Program-made: the position numbers and the translations under genes | Origin: Branchiostoma lanceolatum | Lineage: Eukaryota; Chordata; Leptocardii; Amphioxiformes; Branchiostomatidae | Assembly (NCBI RefSeq): GCF_035083965.1 | Contig: NC_089727.1 | Location: forward strand, 16,196,769-16,260,768 | Direction of reading: 5' to 3' | DNA length: 64,000 nt | Part shown: piece by piece, positions 1-10,404 of the stretch | Layout of the letters: every line of letters starts with the position of its first letter | Position numbering within the stretch: the stretch's first letter is position 1 | The notes under the pieces: generated by a model | Told to the model about the DNA's origin: nothing | What the model saw: the letters and a program-made list of their open reading frames with translations, nothing else | Database searches by the model: none

Positions 1-200
1 ACATTTTGCGAAAACACATTTGATAGATCCTACCTTGTCAAATACCATAATGTCTTTCTGGTTCAAAGGCTATATAACAAAGTGTACTAATTTTGCCTGG
101 TGTATTGTTTTTAGAACTATCATTGTGTCCACGATGTTTAGTCAAGAAAACACATGTGCACCAGATAAAACACGATGACAATACATCACGTATTCGGTTA
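1..200 (+). repeat. Diverged copy of 11075-11230
   Basis: This stretch resembles the segment at about 11075-11230 in the same orientation: both carry a block reading roughly 'cctacctt-g-caaatac' followed by 'gttcaaagg'. It lies outside the main inverted repeat. No intact coding region is visible. The rest of 200-575 shows nothing I recognise. Confidence 0.45.
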
Positions 201-763
201 TGAATTCAACTGGCTCTGATATCATACCTTGCTCTATACTAGCGGCTGTAACAGAAGAACTGTGGAGAGTTAAGTAATCAAATTTGGCATGTAAGTTGTA
301 GAGACATGTGTCATCATATAGGTGTATAGGTGTAATTTAACATTTCTAAAGTGATTGTATACAGGTCATATCTGACTTATCTTTGGTTCTGACAATCTTC
401 CAAGGGTGTGGTCAACTTGATGTCAACTCAGTCGCTGGTTAAAATGTAAAAAACACATTGAGGTTGATCAGTCTCTAGAAGAGATGTTTCTTTACACTTG
501 TGCCAAGTTTGAATTCATTTCATACAAAAATGAACCTGCTTTGATAAAAAATGCGTTTGTTTTTGTACCACCCTCGTACCTTGCAAGCAGTCAAGTGTTT
601 GATATGTGACGACGTTATATCCACTTAACACCCAATCTACATTTATTTGCATCACGCCGGTCTGCCATGCAGCTTGATAAGAGAACACAAAATCATATTC
701 ATCTGGGGATCAATGTCTTTAATTCCGCGATATTCACATTGTACATTGACTGTTTTAACTTGC

Positions 764-1108
764 TACGCATGTGCCTCAATGTGTCATGGCAGCAAAAGCT
801 GACAAACCAGCAGTTGTACCAAGATCTACCATCTGTTGCCAAGAAAGTCCAACAGCGCAGAATGAAACTGGCTGGTCACTGAATTAGACATCCCGAAATC
901 CCTGCACACTTGTTCTCTTGGAGCCTACTACTAAAGGAAAAAGAAGTAGGGGTAGACCCAGAGTCACCTACTTAGACAATCTACGTAGTGACACAAACTT
1001 ACAAGATACTAAGGAACTACGAAGGGCCATGGATGATAAAGTGCTGTGGAGGAAGCTCTCTGGATTGGTTCGAGCGGGAGCTAGAACTAAGTAAGTAAGT
1101 ACTGAAGT
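764..1108 (+). mobile_element. 3' fragment of non-LTR retrotransposon (LINE)
   Basis: Frames of the plus strand read like the C-terminal tail of a LINE reverse-transcriptase ORF: an R-M-K-L-A-G-H segment, then a R-G-R-P-R-V-T segment, then M-D-D-K-V-L-W-R-K-L, with frame changes between them. The element ends in an AAGT-type simple tail near 1085-1100. It is flanked by the 12-bp direct repeat gttttaacttgc at 752-763 and 1109-1120, a target-site duplication. The right arm of the inverted repeat is uninterrupted here, so the insertion post-dates the duplication or was lost from the other arm. A related fragment lies at 27500-27830. Confidence 0.75.
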
Positions 1109-1481
1109 GTTTTAACTTGCAAAAGGCAGCAGGCAGCATTGCATTTCACATACACAGTACATGATATCGTGAGCTAAATTCATCCAACACAGCTAGTGTC
1201 TTTTAAAACAAATTGCCCAAAAGTAAGCTAATAATCAGATCGCGACATGATTATATTTCACTCCCCGTATGGGTGGAGTGAAATATATTGTTTTTATCAT
1301 GTTCTTCTCGTCCTGCCAAATTTTCAAATGGATTTTTGGGCCAAATGACCTGAAATTTGGCATAAAGGTGGACAAATACCCCAAGTTTTGTTTTTCCCAT
1401 TTTGGACGTTTTTTGGCCATTTTTAGACAAAAATGTATATTTTGGGTTCCTGTACCCCGGTATTTCAACCGAATGACAAAC

Positions 1482-3827
1482 TCATAATTTCGTGTTAGGC
1501 ATCTCCCCAACAGTCTTCAGCGGCATCTCGGCAAACTCATTGGCGATGACGAGGTCTTTGGAACCGGCCAATTCGGGACTCTGCGGAAACATGTGAGAAC
1601 AGTAAGTGTGCATGTAATGCCATGGCCATCTACCTTTAGGGTGATAAAGTTTGATTTCTAACCAAATCTTCCTCATTCCCTTTGGCTGGGAACCCTTCGG
1701 TACGAACCTTATCATTGACGTTGGGTTCTCCCCTAGCCCAGGGTTGGATGTCAGTGCGCATGAACACCGCGGTGAAAATCCCTCCCACACCCTGGATAGC
1801 CGCTCCTATGTAGAAGATTGTGGACCAGGCGGCAGGGGTCGGCTGAAAGAGTCCATGGGTATTGTACATATTACTGACTCGGGAAGGTATCCCAAAAAAG
1901 TATGGAATTCATTGACTCACCAAAGCTAGGATAAAAACTATTGGTAAATGCGTAAGATATGTTGCTGTCATGTGTATGTGAAAGAAGAGTTTATGGCGAG
2001 TTATTAAAACATCGTTGTACTCACATAATTATCCGTGACAAGTCCGACCAACAGAGGAGCGAAGATGCCAGAAACGGTCCCTCCCGTGTTGGCCAGAGCG
2101 AAGGTCACACCGCTGAACCTGGGCGCGAATTCAACATGGACGGCGCGGAAACCTGCCACTGTCAGTCCGTTAAAACCCTGTGTGAGGCACAGCAGGGCCA
2201 CAGCGGTGAAAGGGTTACATCCGGTCAGGTTCGCCAGGATCACTCCGCAGATCACCATGCCGGAATACCCTGGGAGACATTAACAATAAAAAAACATTAG
2301 TCTATATCATACAGACCAGGCTTGCTCCTATGTCGTTTGAGCAGACTGCAGTTTTAGAAACTTGAGTTTGAGTTGCCATTAATCTTACCTGTGATGACGA
2401 ATCCCCTTCTTATCCACACCTTGGGGATTTTCCCGTCTTGAATCAAGCGGTCAGCTGCAGCACCTGACGCTAACGTGGAAATCATGGCAAGGGCGAACGG
2501 AAGAGCAGACAACAAGCCGTTGTAGACAATAGAAAAGAGGTGTTATGCCTTATGGCTTTAGTAAAATTATGAGAGCTAGACTAAACCATGTTAGTCCAAA
2601 CATGGCGAGCCAGGTGGCCTTCATGTCGGTGGTCCAAAGGTTGAAATAATAGCACAATGAAGTCACGTGAAACCTCAGTCGGTGACTGGTACTAACAGTT
2701 AAATCTCTGATTTGTCATTTTTCACAACAACATTGCTGCCAGGCTCGCGCACTTTCTTGCGCTGATCGATCTGAGACTGTGAATGTAAAGGTAAGCCTGT
2801 CAACGATATGATCCCGTGTTTGCCTCCACTTGTTTTAGACATGCTGACCTGATTTTACTTATTATTAAAGTTGCTGTGAGTTTTCTGAACGTATTGTGAT
2901 CTTGAAATGCATGTATTTGGCAGAGTTTACCCTGGGAGACATTAACAATAAAAAAAACATTAGTCTACATCACACAGACCAGGTTTGCTCCTATGTCGTC
3001 TTAGCAGACTGCAGTTTTCGAAACTTGAGTTTGAGTTGCCATTAATCTTTATCTTAGTGTCATAAGAGACTTGGAGGAACTGGGCTTCACTTGGGAAGGA
3101 GTGAGAAGGCAGGCACTGGACAGAAGTGCGTGGAAAGCAGTGGTGGCCCGCATCGTCGACAGATGAAAGCGGCGACGATGATGATGATGATTAATCTTAC
3201 CTGTGATTACGAATCCCCTTCTTATCCACACCTTGGGGATTTTCTCGCCTTGAATCAAGCGGTCAGCTGCTACACCTGACGCTAACGTGGAGACCATGGC
3301 AAGAACGAACGGAAGAGCCGACAGCAAGCCGTTCTAGACAATAGAAAAGAGGTGTTACGGGCCTAGTAAAATTATGAGAGCTAAACTAAACCGGCCATAC
3401 CAATTCTTCAACAGAAAGCAAACCACTCTACATACTATAAGTGTACAAATAGGCTTTAATGGTACGCGTTAGGTAAGAATACAGGATGTTCTGTATCGTC
3501 ACTGCCCTGACGTTGACTTTTGTCATATTCCGTGGATAGACCCATTAGTTAGGCAGGAAGGTCTTTGGGTGAATTTTTTTCCACAACCAAACGTCTCACT
3601 CTGCTGTCTTCATCAGATTATCTCTACTACGTCCTGTGTAAAGCAAGGTGTCTTCTCTTGTCATATTCTTTGCAAAGAAATGACATGTAACGTAGGGATC
3701 CCTTGGAAATCAGTTACTTGTTAACTGAAGGGACTACCCTAAAGATTAATGAATAAATGAATAAATAGATAAATAAATGAATAAATAGATAGATGGATGG
3801 ATAGATAGATAGATAGATAGATGGATG

Positions 3828-3908
<81 letters not shown>

Positions 3909-6900
3909 ATAAATAAACGGATGTTCTTCAGTGCGATACGAGAACATTTGTCTGGTATTTGTCGTATCGACTGAGCAGCTTTTTTCCAAAGGGTGTCATT
4001 TTGGAACCCATATCCTCGCGTACAACGTCTAATTTCTGTACCACAAACTAGCACAGCAAAGGACAATAACATATAAGTATATGTAATGGGGAACATAAAA
4101 ACACACCGTTTGGATGTTGAATCCCAACACATTCTGCATGTAGTTCGGCAGTTGGGTAGTCAGAAAGAAGACTCCCCAATTCGAACTGAACTGTCCAATG
4201 ATGAGTGCCCAAACAGCAGGCGATAGGAGTATTTTCAGCCAAGGAACCGTTGGTTTCTGTATATATAATTTTGTGACCATTAGTTTCTTATTTATCATAT
4301 ATCATGATATGTCATCGGCTCAAATCTGCATACGGTATGTATTGTGTAGTAAATGCCGAGTACTTCCACCAGATAATTTCATACCAATAAAAAGGCATGC
4401 GTAACACGTAATTACACAGACTGCATGTAAAAGATATCTTTTTATAAACTTTTGAAATAGATTCATACCTGTCGACCCCTTATCCCGATACCCTCTTCGA
4501 TATACTTCTGTTCTTCCTCCAGGATCCGTGGATGTTTCGCAGGAGAGTCGTAAGCCAGGAGGAGCCATGTCACGAGCCAGGCTGCTACGAAAGCTCCTAT
4601 GAACAAAATGCCGTCGAAATTAACTAAAACATTTTTAACGACTGAGATATGTTGGTTAGCTTAACGGTTGCAATTCCCCAAGAAAACCTATACTGGGCTT
4701 AAATCTTACACACCTTTATCCGAAACAAAAGTCTGTCCACCAATGTAAAAGTTAGTCTGTATGATATTCTCCACCAAAGAAATCAACAACTACAGCAAAG
4801 GAAGAACCTGCAAGTGTAAGGGGCCCAACGATTTGGTGATGGTACCTGAAAGCTACTCACATACACAGAATCATAAAGAATTTCTTATGACTTCGTATTT
4901 GTGAAAACACATTCAACCTCATCGACGGAGGTGATTACGTTTTTTTACACTTGTTCTTACCAGGAATATAGAAGATGTACTCCCAGCCCAACTCAGCAGC
5001 CAGGAAGGACGCCAGTGGGTAGTTGATGATGTTACCAAGGGGTAACCCTACATTGACGTGACGATTGAAACAAATTGAACACATTGATAGAAAAGCTAGC
5101 CCAAAGATTTAACCAAATCGTGCATATTCATTCTTCTTCTTCTTCTTTATTCCTCCCATAGGAGAGCATGGCACATTTAAAATACAACAGTATTGATACA
5201 TATTTAGAAGACCAAAACATATTTACAAATCTCACGGTACATGCCCTCCGTCACATCTATATGTCTAAGCCTGTGGCACTCGTTGTTCTACTGTAGTGTT
5301 CGATTTCACTTAAGTCTCTACTCCCCTCCATGGGAATAATTTTTCGACGGCTTATAACTATAAGTTGTCATCACAAATAATTACATGGTCGATAGTGTAG
5401 TCCAATTGAGGAATAAAAGATACAAGTAAGTTATTACCCATGTAGCAAATTGCAAGCAGTCTTGTCCTTTCGGTAGGAGGAGCCCATCGGCCCCAGATTC
5501 CGTACAGGGAGGGGAACAGAACTCCCTGGAGTAAAAGGGTGCTGAGTTAGGGTAAGTAACGTCTGTGTTAACAAAACACATGCTCAAGACGATGAAAGGT
5601 CTTCTTGCACACTATACACCAATAACATAAATTTTGATATTTTTTTCATGAAATCGCCCGTACACCCAAATTTGGTTAAAACACTTTTTTTTAGTGTTGA
5701 TTCAGCACATACAATATAGCTGGCTTATCGTGAGCTAGCCACCGAGTCTGCATCTTGCTCTCATTAAAAACATTTTTCTTGCCTACTGGTTAGTCTGAAA
5801 TAAGGATGGGGCCAAAATGTACATGTGTATACTTACAGACACCAATCCCATGCTGAACCTGACAGCGAAGATCGCCCAAGGACTCGTCCGTGCGGCCACG
5901 GGGCAAAGAACGTTCAGGACCGCTCCTAACAACATGCTCGTCCCGTACACAATCCTACCGCCAAGCCTCTGCTCCAACATGCCACCTACCACCTAGTCGA
6001 AGAGAAATACTTTCCAAACAAAGTGGCAAAAGAATCAACCATTGTTAAGCCACGCTTGTATGGAATACACAATGTATATCCCCAAAAAATACTTCCTGAG
6101 AAAAATAGTTATCGGTCCCCATATCTCACCTGCGTAAAGATATAGCCGTAAAAGTTGGCACCAAGGATGACTCCCTTTAGGCTCTCGCTCCAGTCCAGTT
6201 CCCCTTGATCATTCTGCATATGCAAGAGCATAGATCATCACAATGTGACAACTAGTGTTCCCCCAACACATACAATCAAATGTATAATGTGATGATCTAT
6301 CAGTGCATGCTCAGTAGACATCTTACTACCCACTTATAGACAGGATGTCTCTGGGCCTATGTTCATGATTGTCTTACAAAAGATTCTCTGAATCCTTAAG
6401 TATAACGGTATAGTCTCTCTGTGTTGAAGACTATGCTGTGTTGTTCAAAACTAAGTAGATTGTACACATAGAATATGCCCCCACCTGTGAGGACGTATTT
6501 CCTCGCCCACTGCTCGGACAGAGCTGGTAGGAGTCAGTTTGATTGGCAGGTGTCACTCTTGATGAACTGTTCACCATGACAACAACAGCTAAAGCGAATC
6601 CTCCCCTTGATATGGTCAATGAGATGTGGCCAACGAAAAACAAGGCGGCTAAGATGTACCGAGCCGGGATTTTGTCGGCCAACTGCAGACCGAATAGTAA
6701 AAAGTAAGTAGAATCATTCAATCATGTGAGAGGAAAATTGTCAATCATTGGACGGGGATGAATCCATTCTAGCACTGTTGTAGTTGTTCACATACTTCAT
6801 TTAGTAAGTACGTATGCTCAACGCCAATAAACTTTTAGTGTGTGATCAGGTACATGTCGTACCATTATAATACACCTTAAGTTATTTTAGATTAATTTGG

Positions 6901-7390
6901 TCTACAAAGCAACATAGACCTGCATACTCTGACACAAAACTGCAAACTACATGTGTGATTCTATACAAACTGATGTGAGTAGGTCCTGGGTCCTGGATGG
7001 AGGTACATTTTTTCTTTGAAAAAGACTTATCTTAAATGAATGATACTATTTATTTCTCAGGTGTCTAATGTATCAGTAGAATGGTACACACATGTATGCA
7101 ACTCTCAGGGCAACAAATGGGAGGGTTCATAATGGACTCAATCCAGCTGAGATGTGAAGAACAGATATTTCATACAAATTACGCTGTTCACCAATCGTAG
7201 CGTAGCATGGTAACATGATGAACTGACACACACAAAAAAGTTATCAGAGTCTAAATTAGGCACACATAAAAAAAACAAAGTGCGTTCTACATACCAGACA
7301 ACAGCTTCCTTTCTCAGAGTGCTGGTCTGAACTTGTCTCAGCTTTGCCAACAGCATCCGCTGCCGCCATGTCCTTGCCTGTAGCATCCAT
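1482..7390 (-). CDS. SLC17 sialin-like transporter, copy A
   Basis: This is a complete minus-strand gene, 12 coding exons, 532 aa. Exons (plus coordinates, in gene order): 7295-7390, 6485-6682, 6130-6213, 5837-5992, 5438-5525, 4961-5047, 4469-4596, 4107-4256, 3201-3333, 2025-2269, 1708-1842, 1482-1580. All have GT-AG borders; junction phases are 0,0,0,0,1,1,0,0,1,0,0. The protein follows sialin: TM1 with R58, a luminal loop with N-glycosylation sequons (NSS, NQT, NTS), the FYGYI segment of TM2, the W-A-P-P segment after TM4, and the D-V/I-Q-P-W end after TM12. Family members move organic anions or phosphate across lysosomal, vesicular or plasma membranes; the substrate here cannot be inferred. 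TM4 has R171 but M174 and S178 where sialin has E171 and E175. The start at 7390 is the first ATG after the leader splice. A second exon 9 at 2389-2521 has no AG acceptor and is excluded. The leader exon lies 2 kb upstream beyond the LTR element. Confidence 0.88.
2389..2521 (-). pseudogene. Duplicate exon 9 of copy A with dead acceptor
   Basis: The 133-nt frame is intact and encodes the same TM8 segment as exon 9 at 3201-3333, with a good GT donor. The acceptor reads 'tctac' immediately before 'aacggc' where every working copy has 'ag', so AG has become AC. The central fragment at 9694-9826 shares this AC. Because 133 is not a multiple of three, including both exons would break the frame. I infer the upstream exon (3201-3333) is used. 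Confidence 0.8.
2600..2930 (+). promoter_or_regulatory. Ectopic copy of promoter and leader exon inside intron 9 of copy A
   Basis: In plus orientation, opposite to the host gene, this block repeats the upstream region of copy B (11220-11550): the 'ggtggtccaaaggttg' box at about 2630, the leader-exon end 'gtgaatgtaaag' with donor 'gtaagc' near 2790, and the exon 1 acceptor 'tttggcag' near 2922. It breaks off a few bases before the ATG and joins intron 9 sequence at about 2930. The reverse complement of 9418-9690 carries the same promoter-to-exon-9 junction. Confidence 0.7.
3050..3189 (+). mobile_element. 140-bp LINE 3' end with 9-bp target duplication
   Basis: The plus strand encodes the last 30 or so residues of a LINE ORF2-type protein (R-D-L-E-E-L-G-F-T-W-E-G-V, ending A-R-I-V-D-R-stop), followed by a GATGAT tail. 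It is flanked by attaatctt at 3041-3049 and 3190-3198. It sits just inside intron 9 of copy A, a few bases after the donor of exon 3201-3333, which remains intact. Copy B lacks it. Confidence 0.8.
3752..3917. repeat. GATA/ATAG microsatellite in intron 8 of copy A
   Basis: About 165 bp of near-perfect tandem tetranucleotide (GATA, with GATG and AATA variants at the 5' end). It accounts for open frames rich in I-Y-L-S on the minus strand, which are not genes. Copy B has no comparable tract in its intron 8. Confidence 0.95.
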
Positions 7391-7531
7391 TTTCAAAAAC
7401 TCTGCCAAATACATGCATTTCAAGATCACAATACGTTCAGAAAACTCACAGCAACTTTAATAATAAGTAAAATCAGGTCAGCATGTCTAAAACAAGTGGA
7501 GGCAAACACGGGATCATATCGTTGACAGGCT

Positions 7532-7744
7532 TGTAGTAGACATTTACTGTGCAAGATGTTAGTTATAACCACAGGAAGATCTATCCGCTGGGGGTCTCCA
7601 CAGAGACCCCAGCCGGACATCTGTAACTGATTGATATCAATAAAGCAGGCAGACACCCGTCTGTCTAGATCAGTTCTCACAGGCAAGCACTGAGTCAAGA
7701 CCTCATTCCTTGCTCTCCTAGCTAGCACCAATATCTACTCAACA
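7532..7744. repeat. Left LTR
   Basis: 213 bp, starts TG and ends CA, same as 9205-9417. It contains an 'aataaa' hexamer at about 7639 that could serve as a polyadenylation signal in plus orientation. Confidence 0.88.
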
Positions 7745-9204
7745 CTGGTGGCAAGCGGTGTGTTGCCGCTTCCGAGCGGCCGAACCTGCGCTAAGACGCC
7801 ATCTTAAAGCCTTGGCCCGCTACCATGCCTCCTGTATCGCCCGGTGATGAGACCATCGGCTCCCCGAGCGATCACCGCCCGTGCTGTGATGGTACGCCTG
7901 CAGCCGTGCCACGTCGACCGCCGACCCCAGCCTGCCGCCTCGCCCGGCCGTCCGTTTAGATGTAGTCTGCCTGCCTACCGCCGTCTCGCACCGCCAACAG
8001 ACCCAGCTAGACCGTACAACACGCCCGCATGCTGTCCTCTAAACCAGCTGGCCAGCCGTCCACGCCTGCCATGTTCCCAGCCATCTCTGCCTGCCGTCGC
8101 TGAAGCCAGAGCCGCCGGCCGCCACGTGTGCAGACCACGCTGCCGTCTCCCTGCCCCACCATGCCGTCTGTCAAGCAGTCAACCCACCCGCCCGGACTGA
8201 GGAGCCATCGACGCTGCCACCCCGTGCCGCAAATGCCTGCAACCTTCCACGGCCACCCTGCCTGCCTGCGACCGTCAGCCGGCCACGCTGCAGCCTCGCC
8301 GACCCGTCACAGACCCCGGACCGTGGAAGCCTCGCTGAGCCTCGCGCCGCCGATCGTCGACTGCCGACCCCGACATGAGAACCCCGCTACGCCATATCAC
8401 CGAAGCTTGCCGCTAAGACTCCGCTGTTCATGACAACATCTGAACTTTGCGACCTGACGTGACCCGTGCGATCCTCACTGCGAACTTTAAAGAAATTCTC
8501 CCTTGCTCCAGGAAGACCACTGAACTTTTGCCGCGTAAGATAAGACCTACGAACTTTTGTGGTTCTGAGTAAGGTACGGTGCACGAATTGTATGTAACAG
8601 TTAGGTGTTGACCTGGTCCATTTTCGTACGCCTACGGGTAACGATTATGCCTTATCAAACCTTTTTTGTTTTGTATGTTGATGTTGAACTTGTATGTGCT
8701 TGCCTAACTAGATAGAACGATTGCCTACGGGCCTACCCTATTTTTGCTGGAAGTACAAATTCTTTGATGCCTTGAGACGTTCATGTTGTAGCTACATGGC
8801 CTCGGATCAATCTGCCCTGCTTGGGAAATGTTACTGTGCTATGTAACGTGTAAAAATACAATTGTTCTCCATCTGTTTGTGCTCCCGACGGTTTTCTATG
8901 CAGTGGTCTGTCAAATATATTCCCACCAGCTTGTCGCTAGAGCAGCAATGGCAAACACATGTAAAAATAGTGACCCGCTGTTTTCCCACCATATCATCAT
9001 TGTTTAGCTGTAATGACAGGAAGAAGTCCATTATTTGTCGCACCCGCGCCCGTTTATGGCCTTGCAATGTTTATCTTACCATCTCTGCTTATATTATTGT
9101 GTCCGCCCTCTCTGTTTTCAACTGTTTTACTTGTCATACTTAGAGCATACATCAATAGTTATTTTAAAGAAGTGGGGACCACTTCTAAGTGTACGGGGGA
9201 GTAT

Positions 9205-9417
9205 TGTAGTAGACATTTACTGTGCAAGATGTTAGTTATAACCACAGGAAGATCTATCCGCTGGGGGTCTCCACAGAGACCCCAGCCGGACATCTGTAAC
9301 TGATTGATATCAATAAAGCAGGCAGACACCCGTCTGTCTAGATCAGTTCTCACAGGCAAGCACTGAGTCAAGACCTCATTCCTTGCTCTCCTAGCTAGCA
9401 CCAATATCTACTCAACA
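9205..9417. repeat. Right LTR
   Basis: 213 bp, same as 7532-7744, followed at once by the second ggct. Confidence 0.88.
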
Positions 9418-9600
9418 GGCTTACCTTTACATTCACAGTCTCAGATCGATCAGCGCAAGAAAGTGCGCGAGCCTGGCAGCAATGTTGTTGTGAAAAATGA
9501 CAAATCAGAGATTTAACTGTTAGTACCAGTCACCGACTGAGGTTTCACGTGACTTCATTGTGCTATTATTTCAACCTTTGGACCACCGACATGAAGGCCA
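9418..9600 (-). promoter_or_regulatory. Leader exon and promoter block of copy A
   Basis: On the minus strand the leader exon ends at 9425 (gaatgtaaag) with donor gtaagcc at 9424-9418. Upstream lie the 'ctgagcgat/ctgatcgat-ctgagactgtg' block shared with copies B and C and, at about 9570-9590, the complement of the 'ggtggtccaaagg' box. The LTR element has inserted exactly at the end of the donor, whose last bases belong to the target duplication. No transcription start can be fixed from sequence alone. Confidence 0.6.
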
Positions 9601-9693
9601 CCTGGCTCGCCATGTTTGGATTAACATGGTTTAGTCTAGCTCTCATAATTTTACTAAAGCCATAAGGCATAACACCTCTTTTCTATTGTCTAC

Positions 9694-10404
9694 AACGGCT
9701 TATTGTCTGCTCTTCCGTTCGCCCTTGCCATGATTTCCACGTTAGCGTCAGGTGCTGCAGCTGACCGCTTGATTCAAGACGAGAAAATCCCCAAGGTGTG
9801 GATAAGAAGGGGATTCGTCATCACAGGTAAGATTAATGGCAACTCAAACTCAAGTTTCTAAAACTGCAGTCTGCTCAAACGACATAGGAGCAAGCCTGGT
9901 CTGTATGATATAGACTAATGTTTTTTTATTGTTAATGTCTCCCAGGGTATTCCGGCATGGCGATCTGCGGATTAGTCCCGGCGAACCTGACCGGATGTAA
10001 CCCTGTCGCCGCTGTGGCCCTGCTGTGCATCACACAGGGTTTTAACGGGATGACGGTTCTGCGCTGTGACCTAAGCATTGGTCAACACGGGAGGAACCGT
10101 CGCTGGCATCTTCGCTCCTCTGTTGGTCGGACTTGTCACGGATAACGATGTGAGTACAACGATGTTTTATACATTTACCAATCGATTTTATCCTAGCTTT
10201 GGTGAATTAACGTTGCATAACACTATTGGCATTCCTACCTAGGTTTATGAATATGAACTGATGAACAATACATGTGGACTCTTTCAGCCGACAATTACTT
10301 CCTGGTCCTCAATCTTCCACTTAGGAGCGGCTATCCAGGGTGTGGGAGGGACTTTCACCGCGGTGTTCATGCGCACTGACGTCCAGCCCTGGGCTCGGGG
10401 ATAG
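9694..10404 (+). pseudogene. SLC17 fragment, exons 9 to 11
   Basis: Exon 9 lies at 9694-9826 with AC instead of AG before it. Exon 10 lies at about 9946-10149, with its middle (the [10 protein letters not shown] segment) replaced by unrelated bases, so it is out of frame. Exon 11 lies at 10288-10404 and runs into a stop (TAG at 10402) where working copies continue to a splice donor. No exons 1-8 or 12 accompany it. It lies head-to-head with the leader of copy A and is closest to the 3' part of copy A. Confidence 0.88.

Larger units (their letters stand above)
575..7531. repeat. Left arm of large inverted repeat
   Basis: This arm matches 11220-17725 in reverse complement across the whole of SLC17 copies A and B, including introns and 3' flank. 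The outer edge is near 578, where the 'ccttgcaagcag' block pairs with its complement at about 17722. Sequence beyond that point on either side is unrelated. The inner edge is at the LTR element. The left arm carries extra insertions (LINE fragments at 764-1108 and 3050-3189, a second exon 9, a GATA microsatellite) that the right arm lacks. Confidence 0.85.
7532..9417 (-). mobile_element. Non-autonomous LTR retrotransposon
   Basis: Two 213-bp direct repeats (7532-7744 and 9205-9417), identical by eye, begin TGTAG and end CAACA. They enclose 1460 bp without gag or pol. The flanks are ggct at 7528-7531 and 9418-9421, a 4-bp target duplication. A purine-rich stretch (acgggggagta) directly precedes the right LTR and fits a polypurine tract, so the element itself reads left to right (plus), although it lies in a minus-strand gene. 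The internal half at 7745-8600 is GC-rich with short Pro/Arg-rich frames full of stops; 8600-9200 shows nothing recognisable. Identical LTRs point to recent insertion. It enlarges the 5' UTR intron of copy A. Confidence 0.88.

Noticed and set aside
3714-4132. Minus-strand open frames rich in I-Y-L-S over the GATA tract
   Set aside because: Pure translation of a tetranucleotide microsatellite; part overlaps real exon 8 of copy A in another frame.
7844-8433. Pro/Arg-rich open frames of about 100 codons
   Set aside because: Overlapping frames in GC-rich DNA inside the LTR element; no known domain, no splice context, stops nearby.
7426-9404. Near-identical minus-strand open frames at 7426-7731 and 9159-9404
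   Set aside because: They read through the two LTRs; identity comes from the LTR pair, not from a gene.
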